Origin: Flavobacteriaceae bacterium PS02293
GTDB taxonomy: Bacteria; Bacteroidota; Bacteroidia; Flavobacteriales; Weeksellaceae
Assembly: GCA_029960045.1 (NCBI GenBank)
Contig: JASCOV010000007.1
Span: 1 to 64,000, forward strand
Direction of reading: 5' to 3'
DNA: 64,000 nt
Shown here one piece after another: positions 9,672 to 19,217 of this stretch; position 1 is the stretch's first letter; each line of letters begins with the position of its first letter. The notes beneath the pieces were generated by a model, which was given only the letters and a program-made list of their open reading frames with translations, had not been told where the DNA came from and ran no database searches. The translations under genes were made by a program, and so were the position numbers.

Positions 9672-10535
9672 TTATCCGTTTACAATTTCACCGCCATTAG
9701 GATGTAAAACCTGTCCGCTGATATATCTGGAATCTTCGCTTGCTAAGAATAAAAAACAAGGTGCCACTTCATTTGGCATTCCTGCACGTTTCATTGGAGA
9801 ATCACTTCCGAATTCTGAATTTTTTTTCGGTTTGAATGAAGATGAAATCAGAGGAGTCCATATTGGACCCGGAGCTACAGCATTCACTCGAATTCCTTTT
9901 TCAACAAGATTGGCTGAAAGACTTCTGGTAAAAGAAATGATAGCACCTTTCGTAGCAGAATAATCAATGAGTTTCGGACTTCCCCTGTAAGCTGTTACAG
10001 AGGATGTGTTTATAATGCTCGCACCTTTTTTTAGATAAGGCATCGCATATTTTGTAATCCAGAAATAAGAGAAAAAGTTATTTTGAAAAGTTTTTGCTAA
10101 CTGGTCTGTCGATATATCTTCTATAGACTCAGCTTCCCAGTGTAATCCTGCATTATTTACAATAATATCGATTTTTTTATGGTTTTTTATGGCTGTTTCG
10201 ATAATCTTCTTACAGTGATTTTCTTTTCCCAGATCTCCTTTTATCAAAGTACATTTCCTGGAATAGATCTCGATTTCTTTTTGTGTCTGTTTAGCATCTT
10301 TTGTTTCGCTGAGGTAAGCAATTATAATATCAGCACCTTCTTTGGCGAAAAGTAAAGCTGTTGCTTTTCCAATTCCGCTGTCACCGCCTGTGATCAAAGC
10401 CACTTTGTTTTTCAATTTTCCTTCTTTCGGATATTTAATAGGATCTGTCTCAGGGATGGGATTCATATTCTTTTCCAATCCCGGGCGCTGTTGTTTTTGC
10501 TGAGGTCTTATCTTTTTTTTAGTCTGCTTTTCCAT
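9672..10535 (-). CDS. SDR family oxidoreductase (YghA / general stress protein 39 type)
   Basis: 287 residues from the ATG at 10535; a TTG eight codons upstream is less likely. A basic, Gln-rich N-terminal tail precedes a Rossmann fold with GGDSGIGKA (cofactor loop), NNAG, a catalytic SSV Ser and the YSATK catalytic Tyr/Lys. The PRPG-type N-terminal extension before the fold and the C-terminal GQVLHPNGGEIVNG are characteristic of the stress-related glucose-dehydrogenase-like SDR group. Probable cytoplasmic NAD(P)-dependent dehydrogenase with unknown substrate. It is divergent from ku, with a 111-bp shared promoter region. Confidence 0.85.
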   Translation of the reverse strand: MEKQTKKKIRPQQKQQRPGLEKNMNPIPETDPIKYPKEGKLKNKVALITGGDSGIGKATALLFAKEGADIIIAYLSETKDAKQTQKEIEIYSRKCTLIKGDLGKENHCKKIIETAIKNHKKIDIIVNNAGLHWEAESIEDISTDQLAKTFQNNFFSYFWITKYAMPYLKKGASIINTSSVTAYRGSPKLIDYSATKGAIISFTRSLSANLVEKGIRVNAVAPGPIWTPLISSSFKPKKNSEFGSDSPMKRAGMPNEVAPCFLFLASEDSRYISGQVLHPNGGEIVNG

Positions 10536-10646
10536 TTTACTTTTTCGTAACAGGTACAAATAATGTGCTAACAGAAAATGATGGAATATTTATTGCACAA
10601 TTGAAGATGGATTAATTAATTTCTTATTTAATTTAAAATCATCATT

Positions 10647-11426
10647 ATGCGAGCAATTTGGAACGGCGCAATAGGATTCGGACTGGTCAATATTCCTATC
10701 AAATTATATTCGGCAACGGATTCAAGCACTCTTGATCTGGATATGCTTGACAGCAAGGATTTAAGTAACATCAGGTTCAAGCGTGTCAATGAAAAAACAG
10801 GAAAAGAAGTAGTTTGGGAAAATATCGTAAAAGGTTATAAAATCGAAGATAAATACATCGTCCTGAATGATGAAGATTTTGAAGCTGCAAGTCCTGAGAA
10901 ATCTAAAGTTTTAAGTATCTCTCAATTTGTAAAAGAAGCTGAAATTGATCCTGCACTCTTTGAAACACCCTATTTTTTAGAACCTCAAAAGAATGGAGAA
11001 GGCGCTTATAAATTATTATTAAAGGCTTTAACCAAAACTAAAATGGCCGGCATTGGTTCATTTGTATTGAGAGAACGAGAGGTTCTCTGCCTCATTCGTC
11101 CTTATGAAGATAAGATATTAATGGTCAACAGAATGCGTTATCCTGAAGAGATGAGGGATTTCGGAGATTTGAAGATTCCTTCCGGCAGTGCTCCAAAACC
11201 TGCTGAATTGAAAATGGCAGAACAGCTGATTAAATCTTTGGCAACGACTTTTGAGCCTGCAAAATATAAAGATACTTACAACGCAGACCTTTTGAAAATA
11301 ATCAAACAAAAAGCAAAAGGTAAAAAAATAAAACTAGCTGCCGTCAAAGAACCCGAAGGTAAAGCAACAGATCTGATGGCAATGCTTAAGGCCAGTCTGG
11401 AAAAAGGCAAGAAGAAAGCAGGATAA
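10647..11426 (+). CDS. ku: Ku DNA end-binding protein
   Basis: 259 residues, the usual length for bacterial Ku. It opens with MRAIWNGAIGFGLVNIPIKL, the canonical start, and has the beta-barrel/bridge regions and a Lys-rich C-terminal tail (KGKKIKLAAVKEP ... KGKKKAG). The homodimer threads onto broken double-strand ends and recruits LigD for non-homologous end joining in the nucleoid. It is followed after 17 bp by ligD, the usual operon partner. The frame is intact. Confidence 0.95.
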   Translation: MRAIWNGAIGFGLVNIPIKLYSATDSSTLDLDMLDSKDLSNIRFKRVNEKTGKEVVWENIVKGYKIEDKYIVLNDEDFEAASPEKSKVLSISQFVKEAEIDPALFETPYFLEPQKNGEGAYKLLLKALTKTKMAGIGSFVLREREVLCLIRPYEDKILMVNRMRYPEEMRDFGDLKIPSGSAPKPAELKMAEQLIKSLATTFEPAKYKDTYNADLLKIIKQKAKGKKIKLAAVKEPEGKATDLMAMLKASLEKGKKKAG

Positions 11427-11443
11427 TTTTAAAAAATTTAAAA

Positions 11444-12055
11444 ATGGCTTTAGAAGATTATAATAAAAAACGAAATTTCAAAGAAACCTCTGAGCCGGAA
11501 GGTAAAGAAAAAGCGAGTGGGAAGAAACTGAAATTTGTTATTCAAAGGCACGCTGCTTCAAGGCTTCATTATGACTTTCGTCTTGAGATGGAAGGCGTTT
11601 TAAAAAGTTGGGCAGTTCCAAAAGGTCCGTCATTGAATCCTTCTGACAAACGATTGGCAATGATGGTAGAAGATCATCCATATTCCTACAGAACTTTCGA
11701 AGGTTCTATTCCAAAAGGAAATTATGGTGCCGGTGAAGTCGAGATTTGGGATGAGGGAACTTATGAGCCCATCGAAAAAGTAAATGGTAAGACTGACGAT
11801 CTGGTTATGAGAGCGGAACTTCATAAACAATCTTTGAAATTCATTCTTCACGGTAAAAAACTAAAGGGAGAATTTGCATTGGTTAAAATCAAAAATTCTA
11901 AAGACGAAAATGCCTGGCTGCTTATCAAACATAAAGATCAATTTGCTGTTAGTGAAGATTACGATGCCGAAGAACATACTTTAAAAACATCCAAAGTAAC
12001 CGCTTATCTCGAAGAGAAAGAGAGTAAAAAAAAAATACTTCCACCGAAAGTCTGA
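11444..12055 (+). CDS. ligD: LigD 3'-phosphoesterase domain (N-terminal part of a frameshifted ligD)
   Basis: 203 residues. After a basic leader comes the 3'-phosphoesterase domain: FVIQRHAASRLHYDFRLE (metal-binding His/Asp), WAVPKGPS, VEDHPYSYRTFEGSIPKGNY and a WLLIKHKD close. In end joining this domain trims 3' phosphates and ribonucleotides. The frame ends at TGA 12053-12055, just past a run of ten A (12026-12035). The ligase-polymerase part continues in the -1 frame, which is open from 12028. Rejoined across the A-run, the product would be about 845 residues, normal for a phosphoesterase-ligase-polymerase LigD. As written it yields a stand-alone phosphoesterase. Confidence 0.9.
   Translation: MALEDYNKKRNFKETSEPEGKEKASGKKLKFVIQRHAASRLHYDFRLEMEGVLKSWAVPKGPSLNPSDKRLAMMVEDHPYSYRTFEGSIPKGNYGAGEVEIWDEGTYEPIEKVNGKTDDLVMRAELHKQSLKFILHGKKLKGEFALVKIKNSKDENAWLLIKHKDQFAVSEDYDAEEHTLKTSKVTAYLEEKESKKKILPPKV
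12026..12035 (+). other. A10 homopolymer: frameshift or slippage site in ligD
   Basis: Ten consecutive A follow an AGT codon. Reading runs in frame through AAA AAA AAA upstream; the downstream gene half needs a -1 shift (equivalent to one extra A in the message). Long A-runs are established sites of transcriptional slippage and -1 ribosomal slippage, and of real or sequencing indels. Confidence 0.75.
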
Positions 12056-12120
12056 AGCATTATAAAAACTATGCACCTGCAATTTCCGGTGAAAAAAAGC
12101 TTTCAGAATTTATCAAACCT

Positions 12121-13983
12121 ATGCTTTGCAAAGTCTCTGACAAAGCATTTGATGACAAAGATTGGGCATTTGAGATCAAATGGGATGGTTATCGTGCCAT
12201 TGCAGATTTGAGTAAGAATGAACTCCGATTATATTCCCGAAACGGTATCGATTTTTCTCAGAAATTCAAAAAAATAACCAATTCACTTAATTTACAGGAA
12301 CATCCAATGATTCTTGATGGTGAGATTGTCGCTTATGATGATAAAGGAAAACCTAATTTCCAATGGCTGCAGCAAATTGGTGATAATCCGAATCTTGCAT
12401 TGACCTTTCAGGTTTTTGATCTGTTATGGCTGAATGGTCATTCGATAGAAAATTTGTCTTATCTGCAGAGAAAGGAATTATTAAAAGATGCCTTGATAGA
12501 AAATGAGATCATCAAGTACAGTGATCATATTTTAGAAAAAGGCAGAGATTTTTTTCAAGCAGCAAAAGATATGGGATTAGAGGGAATTGTTGCAAAAAAA
12601 ACCGACAGCCTTTACAAAGAAAATCTCCGAAGCTCCGAATGGCTGAAAATAAAAATCCATAAGAGTGATGAAGCGGTCATCTGCGGATTTACAGAACCCA
12701 AAGGCTCAAGGAAAAAGTTTGGTGCATTAATTCTGGGGAAATATCTCAATGGTGAAATGGTTTTCTGCGGTCATACCGGAGGCGGTTTTAATGACAAATC
12801 ACTTTCTGATATCTACGATAAGATGGAGTCTTTAATTACTAAAAATTCAGTGTTCAAAATAACACCAAAAACCAATACCAAAGCGACTTGGATAAAACCA
12901 GAATTGGTAGCTGAAATCAAATTTTCAGAACTCACAAAAGACAATATTTACAGACATCCGATTTTTTTGAGACTTCGAGATGACATCAATCCTAAGGATG
13001 TGAAATTTAATTCTGAAAATTCATCAAAAAACAAGAGTATGAAAAAGACTGAACCTAAAAAGAGAACAGGAAAAGAAGATGTGATAAAAAAAATAGGAAA
13101 ACAAGAACTGAAACTGACGAATCAAAACAAAATCTATTTTCCTGAAGATGATATTACAAAAGGTGATGTTATTGACTTCTATCAAAGTATTTCAAAGTAT
13201 ATTCTGCCACATCTTAAAGACAGACCGCAATCTATGAATCGATATCCTAACGGTATAAAAGGGTTGAGTTTCTTTCAAAAAGATGCAGCGGATGAAACAC
13301 CGGAATGGATAGAAACTCAAAAAATTTTTTCAGAAAGCTCGGATAAGTATATCAATTATATCATTTGCAATGATAAAGAAACTTTGGCTTATCTTAATAA
13401 CCTCGGCTGTATAGAACTTAATATATGGACCAGCAAAATTAAAAAAGCAGATAATCCGGATTATCTCGTTCTTGATCTTGATCCCTCAGAAAAAAATTCT
13501 TTTGAGGACGTAATAGAAACAGCTCAGGCAGTAAAAGAAGTTCTGGATCTTGCGGGAGTTGACGGTTATCCTAAAACTTCAGGCAGTTCAGGAATCCACG
13601 TTTATATTCCTATGAATGCGAAATACTCATATGATCAGGTCAAAGATTTTGGACATCTGCTGATGCAGATGGTTCAGAAAAAATTACCCTATTTAACCAC
13701 TTTGGAAAGAAGCTTACAGAAAAGAGATAAGAATAAAATTTATCTGGATTATCTTCAAAATAGGAGAGGACAGACTCTGGCAAGTGTTTATAGCCTCAGA
13801 CCGAAAAATGGTGCACCGGTTTCTATGCCTTTAGAATGGGATGAAGTCAAAAATGGACTTAAACCTACTGATTTTAACATTCATAATGCTTTGGAAAGAT
13901 TGAAAAACAAAGGCGATATTTTTAAACATGTTCTAGGGAAAGGGATCGATATGTTGAAAGTTATCAGAAAGCTAGAAGAATAA
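12121..13983 (+). CDS. ligD: LigD ATP-dependent ligase and primase-polymerase domains (C-terminal part of frameshifted ligD)
   Basis: The listed start is the first ATG, but the open frame reaches back to 12028 and encodes KHYKNYAPAISGEKKLSEFI before it, so this is the continuation of the upstream half. The ligase domain has the adenylation motif FEIKWDGYRA (nucleophile Lys20 by this numbering), an EGIVAKK motif and an OB fold ending near EIKFSELTKDNIYRHP. After a Lys-rich linker (~300-330) comes the archaeo-eukaryotic primase-type polymerase with YLVLDLDPS (metal Asp pair), SGSSGIHVYIP and TLERSLQKRDKNKIYLDYLQN. It would fill gaps and seal ends held by Ku. Without slippage or a separate start, translation of this half is doubtful. 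Confidence 0.9.
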   Translation: MLCKVSDKAFDDKDWAFEIKWDGYRAIADLSKNELRLYSRNGIDFSQKFKKITNSLNLQEHPMILDGEIVAYDDKGKPNFQWLQQIGDNPNLALTFQVFDLLWLNGHSIENLSYLQRKELLKDALIENEIIKYSDHILEKGRDFFQAAKDMGLEGIVAKKTDSLYKENLRSSEWLKIKIHKSDEAVICGFTEPKGSRKKFGALILGKYLNGEMVFCGHTGGGFNDKSLSDIYDKMESLITKNSVFKITPKTNTKATWIKPELVAEIKFSELTKDNIYRHPIFLRLRDDINPKDVKFNSENSSKNKSMKKTEPKKRTGKEDVIKKIGKQELKLTNQNKIYFPEDDITKGDVIDFYQSISKYILPHLKDRPQSMNRYPNGIKGLSFFQKDAADETPEWIETQKIFSESSDKYINYIICNDKETLAYLNNLGCIELNIWTSKIKKADNPDYLVLDLDPSEKNSFEDVIETAQAVKEVLDLAGVDGYPKTSGSSGIHVYIPMNAKYSYDQVKDFGHLLMQMVQKKLPYLTTLERSLQKRDKNKIYLDYLQNRRGQTLASVYSLRPKNGAPVSMPLEWDEVKNGLKPTDFNIHNALERLKNKGDIFKHVLGKGIDMLKVIRKLEE

Positions 13984-14013
13984 TTCATGACTTGACGAAT
14001 CAATCTATTAGGT

Positions 14014-14053
14014 AAAAAGACATCTCATTCTTTACAATAGGATGTCTTTTTTT
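14014..14053 (+). terminator. Terminator after ligD
   Basis: 11-bp stem (AAAAAGACATC with GATGTCTTTTT), 16-nt loop and T-rich tail, 31 bp after the ligD stop. Confidence 0.75.
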
Positions 14054-14075
14054 AATAGTATAAAATGAAGATTAT

Positions 14076-14624
14076 TTAAATGTACTGGTCTTCGTGACGA
14101 CCTTCTTTTATTTCTTCAACTATTTTAGCATTGAAAGCATGAAGATCCTTTGGTTTTCGACTGGTTACAAGTCCATTGTCAGTTACAACTTCGCTGTCTT
14201 CCCAAATAGCACCTGCATTTTTCAAATCGATACTTACTGATTTTACAGAAGTCATTTTTCTTCCATTTACTGCTCCTGCACTAATGAGGATCTGTGGTCC
14301 GTGACAAATAGCTGCTACAGGTTTATGCTGTTTGAAAAAATCCCGTACAAATGATATGGCTTTTTCATTAGTTCTTAATTGATCCGGATTAATAACGCCA
14401 CCGGATAAAACCAGTGCATCATATTCTGAAGCATCAGCTTCATCCAAAGTCCTATCCACAGAATATTCTTTTCCCCAGTCTTTTTCTGCCCATGCTTTAA
14501 TTGTACCTGCTTCAGGACTTACAATATGAGTTGTCTATCCTTGTTTTTCCAAATGCTCTTTTGGAGATTTCAATTCACTCTCTTCAAATCCGTGTGTCGC
14601 TAATATTGCAATTTTTTGTGACAT
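14076..14624 (-). pseudogene. PfpI / DJ-1 family protein with internal TAG stop
   Basis: Read through one stop, the gene gives 182 residues, the usual PfpI/YhbO length: MSQKIAILATHGFEESELKS at the start, ALVLSGGVINPDQLR, and the catalytic nucleophile elbow AAICHGPQ with Cys-His. Codon 30 (14535-14537) is TAG, in a KQG-stop-TTHIVSP context where family members usually have Trp, so TGG to TAG is likely. Relatives act as deglycases or stress hydrolases. The remaining 127-codon piece still has Cys and His but lacks the first beta strands. The gene belongs to the stress island and is one of several with premature stops. Confidence 0.85.
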
Positions 14625-14748
14625 AATATAATATTTTCGGTGTTATGATATTGGATAAAAGATAATATGGTGCCATTGAATCTTGCTCTCATTTATAATA
14701 TAAATTAACACATAGTAGATAGCTCATTTTATGTGGTGATAATTTTAA

Positions 14749-14964
<216 letters not shown>

Positions 14965-14993
14965 ATTAATTAGAACAATAAAGTTAAAAAATT

Positions 14994-15018
14994 AAGAGAT
15001 GCTATGCGTCTCTTTTTT
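14994..15018 (+). terminator. Terminator after the small membrane protein gene
   Basis: 9-bp stem AAGAGATGC / GCGTCTCTT (one G-U pair), 3-nt loop, then T-run. Confidence 0.8.
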
Positions 15019-15119
15019 ATTTTATACTTCAAAATTAAAATAGGAATTTTTGGTTTTGATAGTGATTTGGTGTGATAGTGGTTTACTGATAATTAATCAC
15101 TAATCATAACTATCTCATT

Positions 15120-16112
15120 ATGGAAAAAATAATACAAGAAAGAAGTCTCAAAGGAAAAACAGTCGTCATTACAGGAGCAAGTAGTGGAGTAGGCAGAGCT
15201 ATTACAGAAGCTTTTGCATTGGAAGGCTGTCAATTGATATTGGCAGCACGCGGTAAAGAGGCTTTAGAAGAAACACTTCGTTTATGTGAAGATTTGGAAG
15301 CAAAGGCTATTGCTGTTTCGACAGATGTTTCTAAATATGAAGATGTCCAGCAATTGACAAAAGAGGCTTTAGATACTTTTGGAAGAATAGATTTCTGGGT
15401 CAATAATGCAGGCGTAATGGCAAGCGGACGTTTTGAAGAAATACCAATGGATGTTCATGAACAGGTCATCAAGACTAACTTATTCGGTTATATGCATGGC
15501 GCTTATAGTGTTTTGCCAATATTTAAAAAACAAGAAGAGGGCATATTGATTAATAATGTATCAATCGGTGGATTTATGCCTGCTCCATACAGTGCAGTAT
15601 ATTCTTCAACAAAGTTTGGAATTCGTGGTATGATGGAATGCCTCCATGGTGAGATTTCAGATTTTCCTAATATTCATATTGCAAACTTATATCCTCAGAT
15701 CCAGCGCTCAACAGGCAATATGCACTCTGCAAAATATTCTGGTCTTGATTTTAAAATTCCTCCATTTGCTTCTGATCCAAGAGATACCGCTTCAAAGATA
15801 CTACAGTTGGCCAAACATCCTCAAAAGGATCTGTTTCCGGATTTTAGATCCAAAGCTTTGGTAACACTTTATAAAACCTTTCCTAAGATTATTATCAATA
15901 CAGCTTCAGCAGGAATGCGGCTTATGATGAAATCCAATGAGACTTCCGGAGATGAAGGAAATGTTCTAAAGCCATCGGGCTATCCGCATCGAATTTATGG
16001 TGACACAATTTTACCTGTTCCATCCAAAAAAACAAGAACAGCTTTCTTAGCTGGATTAGGAATTTCACTTTTATTTATGGTTTTGAAGACTAATATGAGG
16101 AAAGGTAAATAA
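15120..16112 (+). CDS. SDR family oxidoreductase with C-terminal membrane helix
   Basis: 330 residues. Rossmann-fold dehydrogenase with TGASSGVGRA (cofactor loop), NNAGV and catalytic YSSTK. After the fold comes a ~100-residue tail containing HRIYGDTILPVPSKK and a final hydrophobic helix (FLAGLGISLLFMVLK) followed by basic residues, suggesting membrane anchoring with the enzyme in the cytoplasm. The substrate is unknown. The aldo/keto reductase pseudogene follows after 26 bp, so the two probably shared a transcript. Confidence 0.85.
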   Translation: MEKIIQERSLKGKTVVITGASSGVGRAITEAFALEGCQLILAARGKEALEETLRLCEDLEAKAIAVSTDVSKYEDVQQLTKEALDTFGRIDFWVNNAGVMASGRFEEIPMDVHEQVIKTNLFGYMHGAYSVLPIFKKQEEGILINNVSIGGFMPAPYSAVYSSTKFGIRGMMECLHGEISDFPNIHIANLYPQIQRSTGNMHSAKYSGLDFKIPPFASDPRDTASKILQLAKHPQKDLFPDFRSKALVTLYKTFPKIIINTASAGMRLMMKSNETSGDEGNVLKPSGYPHRIYGDTILPVPSKKTRTAFLAGLGISLLFMVLKTNMRKGK

Positions 16113-16138
16113 TCTAATAATATTATAAACTTACAATA

Positions 16139-17128
16139 ATGAGTCAAAATATTTTACAGGAAAAGCATCAATTAGGAATAGGTGGTGTTGCAATTGGAAC
16201 CGCTTTCAATGATATAACAGATGAGCAATCTTATGAAATTTTAAAAATAGCGTGGGATGCTGGGATCCGATACTTTGACACTTCTCCATGGTATGGGTTG
16301 ACAAAGAGTGAAAGAAGATTTGGAGATTTTCTTGCAGATAAAAAGAGATCTGAATTTGTATTTTCAACCAAAGTTGGACGCTTATTTAATGAAGTTTTAC
16401 CTTCAGAAGTACCGCCGACGATGTGGAAGAAACCATTGAATTTTGATTTTAAGCATGATTATACCGGAGATGCGGTAAAAAGATCAATCGAAGACAGTTT
16501 ACGAAGAACAGGACTGGAATCCATTGATATTGTATATGTTCATGATCTGTCTGAAGATCAGGTAGGAGATCGTTATCCGTATTTTCTTAATTAAGCACGA
16601 AATGGCGCTTTTAAAGTGCTTTCCGAATTAAGAGATCAAGGTGTTATCAAAGCCTGGGGTATGGGAGTCAATAAAATTGAGCCAATTCTCGATTGTTTAG
16701 ATTCAGCAGATCCCGATATATGTCTATCAGCAACACAGTATTCAATTCTTGAACACAAAGATGCTGTTGACAGATTACTTCCTGCAGTCTATAAAGCTGG
16801 AGTGAAACTCGTATCTGGAGCGGGATACAATTCAGGATTTGTTACAGGTCGAGACCGTTATAATTATAATGATGTCATACCAAAAGGTATGGTAGAAAAG
16901 CGAGACAGAATTAATGAGATTGCTCGAGATTATGATATTTCAATTATAGATGCAGCGCTCCATTTTGTTCTTTCTGCAAAAGAATTTGTATCAATCATCC
17001 CGGGAGCAAGCAGTCCCAAACACGTTATAAGTAATAAAGAATCATTAGATACTCATATACCTAAAGACTTTTGGTATGAGCTCAAAAGTGAAGGTTTAAT
17101 TTATAAGAAAGCAGAAACTCCATACTAG
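16139..17128 (+). pseudogene. Aldo/keto reductase with internal TAA stop
   Basis: Read through one stop, the gene gives about 329 residues of a D-threo-aldose 1-dehydrogenase-like aldo/keto reductase: GIGGVAIGTAF, a GIRYFDTSPWYG segment (catalytic Asp/Tyr region), FSTKVGRL, DIVYVHD, and SIIPGASSP near the end. TAA at 16592-16594 splits it between FLN and ARNGAFKVLSELRDQG in the same frame; CAA to TAA is the simplest origin. Both halves are needed for the TIM barrel, so the protein should be inactive unless the stop is read through. The second half could start only at a weak GTG (16616). Confidence 0.85.
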
Positions 17129-17153
17129 AATCAAAATAGATTTATCAATATTT

Positions 17154-17190
17154 AAATGCCATTATTATAAGCAACTAATGGCATTTGTTT
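17154..17190 (+). terminator. Terminator after the aldo/keto reductase pseudogene
   Basis: 11-bp perfect stem (AAATGCCATTA with TAATGGCATTT), 11-nt loop and short T-rich tail. Confidence 0.75.
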
Positions 17191-17242
17191 TAGTTAGTAT
17201 CTAAGCCCTTCGTCTTTTTAATTTAATGATGTTTATAAATAA

Positions 17243-18107
17243 TTATCTATATAAATCAATAGGTAAAGTGAATGTAAATATTGTTCCTTTATCTATACTA
17301 CTTTTGACTTCGATGATACCGTTATGAAGTTTGATGATTTCTTTACACAGGTAAAGCCCAATACCGAATCCGGCTATAGAAGAATTACTGCTGTCTTTAA
17401 TACGGTAGTAACGCTCAAATATCCTTTGCTGGTCTGCTTCTGAGATTCCTTTGCCCTGATCTTCAATAGTAATTCTTAAGCTAGCATTTCCAACAATCGT
17501 ATATTCAATAGTTATTAAGCTGCCATTAGCAGAATATTTTATGGCATTACCAATCAAATTATATAATACTTGCGATAATTTTTTCGCGATCTGCATAAAT
17601 TATTATTGTTCCTGAATCCTTAAATATAAACTGATGAGTAGCTGCGGTTGTCCTCATTTCATCTTCGATCTCCAAAAACAATGGTCAGAAATCAAAACTT
17701 GTTTTTTCAAGATGCATCTGGCCGGAGTCTAACCTTGACACGTTGAGAAAGCTGTTAACCATAATTGTCATATTGTCAATCTGCTTTAGAGATTTTTCCA
17801 ATGTATTTTGCTGAAAAAGGTTTTCTGTTTTCACTGCACCTTGTAGCAAAATTTGAAGATAGATTTTAAGCGAAGTAATGTCATGACTTACCATTCCCAT
17901 AAAATCATCTTTTCTTTACTCCTCTTTTTTCTGTACGGTGATATCCCTCAAAGTACCATTTAAGCTTATAGGATTACCTATCTGATCATAAAAAACTCTT
18001 CCATTGGCTTGTAACAGCCTTGCTTTTTTGTCTGTATGAATTTGAATGTGATATTCTATAAAATAGCGGTAATATAATTCAGCAAGTTTTGAATTTACAT
18101 AGATAAT
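17243..18107 (-). pseudogene. PAS sensor histidine kinase, multiply broken
   Basis: Translating the minus strand gives the end of a PAS/PAC domain (LLQANGRVFYDQIGNPISLN then GTLRDIT), the dimerisation helix region, and an ATPase domain with YNLIGNAIKYS (N box), EDQGKGI and GFGIGLYL (G boxes). Lesions: TAA at 17916-17918 in KKEE-stop-RKDDF; the H-box region reads MVSHDITSLK where relatives have SHELKTPLTSL, so about five residues including the invariant Pro are deleted; TGA at 17685-17687; and a frameshift at a six-T run (17579-17584). The N-terminal sensor part is missing altogether beyond ~18107. It is the most decayed gene in the island and certainly non-functional as a kinase. Confidence 0.85.
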
Positions 18108-18137
18108 TCAATATATTTGAATAAGCATCGCAGTTTT

Positions 18138-19142
18138 ATGGAGTTTCCGGCAAAAATTCGTTTTTCATCACTTATTTCCGATCCCGAAAAATATATCGAA
18201 GAAATGTTTATGCTGCATCCGGATGCTTTGCATGATAAAGAATCTGGAGGAATCGAAATCCAAAATGAAATCGTCAATTCTTCTTTTAAATATCAACTGT
18301 TGGAGAAAGGACTTTTTCTGTTTTCCTTTAGCAGTTATAGCCCTGTAGATGCAGAATACGAATTTGTCCCGAATCCGAAAGCAGACTATTTTACACTCGT
18401 TTTTTACTTCACCGAAAACCGAACCAAACATCCGCTATACCTCAAGATTGAGGAGCAATTTTATTCTACCGATCAGTTTTCTATGTTTTTTAACGGTGAA
18501 ATGAATGCCGAAATCTTTATCAAGGCCAAACATAAAGCTTACGGAATCCGCTTAGATATTCATAAAGAATGGTTCGAAAAAGAATTGGATGCCCATTATT
18601 TTCAAGCGAAATGTGAACTGAAAGAAGTTCTGCATTTTCAAAGAAAAGGAATTTTACAAACCAAATGCGACTCTTTTCAACCTTTGGTAAAATCAATTCA
18701 GGAAAAATTTGAAAAAAAACAAAACGCTTTTCAAAAATTTAATCTCAAAACAACTGCTTACCAATTGTTGAAGGGGTATTTTGAAGAAATTCACCAACAT
18801 TCGGCTACTAAAAATGATGGGAAAGATTTGGCTAACGGAGAATTGAAATCTGCACTAAACTTTCTGCAAAAGTCTTTGTATAAAGATTTTCCTGGCAGTT
18901 ATTATCTTTCAGAATTGTGCAAAATGTCGGAAAGTTCTTTCAATAAAAAATTTAAAATAGCATTCAAGATTACTGCGGCACAATATTTCAGAAATCTGAA
19001 AATTAAAGAAGCGCTTCGGTTGCTTCAAATGGGAAATACTGTAAAGGAAGTGTGCCATAAAATTGGGTATCAGGATCAGTCAGCATTCGGAAGAATTTTT
19101 AAGCAAGTATATGGAAAAAGCCCTGGCTCTTTTATGAAATAG
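18138..19142 (+). CDS. AraC family transcriptional regulator
   Basis: 334 residues from the ATG at 18138 (a TTG seven codons earlier is possible). The N-terminal ~220 residues form an unrecognised sensing domain. The C-terminal ~100 residues carry two helix-turn-helix motifs: YYLSELCKMSESSFNKKFK and VCHKIGYQDQSAFGRIFKQV, ending YGKSPGSFMK. It lies 75 bp upstream of the DUF885 peptidase gene on the same strand. A 27-bp element present before both that gene and the T9SS-protein gene at 21.2 kb is a natural candidate operator. The effector is unknown. Confidence 0.85.
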   Translation: MEFPAKIRFSSLISDPEKYIEEMFMLHPDALHDKESGGIEIQNEIVNSSFKYQLLEKGLFLFSFSSYSPVDAEYEFVPNPKADYFTLVFYFTENRTKHPLYLKIEEQFYSTDQFSMFFNGEMNAEIFIKAKHKAYGIRLDIHKEWFEKELDAHYFQAKCELKEVLHFQRKGILQTKCDSFQPLVKSIQEKFEKKQNAFQKFNLKTTAYQLLKGYFEEIHQHSATKNDGKDLANGELKSALNFLQKSLYKDFPGSYYLSELCKMSESSFNKKFKIAFKITAAQYFRNLKIKEALRLLQMGNTVKEVCHKIGYQDQSAFGRIFKQVYGKSPGSFMK

Positions 19143-19151
19143 CAGTTTTTC

Positions 19152-19178
19152 GCACATTTTTTTACCGATTCTGCATAG
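19152..19178 (+). promoter_or_regulatory. 27-bp shared upstream element, copy 1
   Basis: GCACATTTTTTTAC, a 5-bp spacer, then CTGCATAG, ending 39 bp before the DUF885 peptidase start. The same element with the same spacing occurs at 21130-21156 (only spacer bases and one base of the second block differ). It is probably a regulator binding site, with the adjacent AraC protein as first candidate. Confidence 0.6.
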
Positions 19179-19217
19179 TTTATTTGATTAGTTTTAACCT
19201 TTTAAAATCAGTAAACT

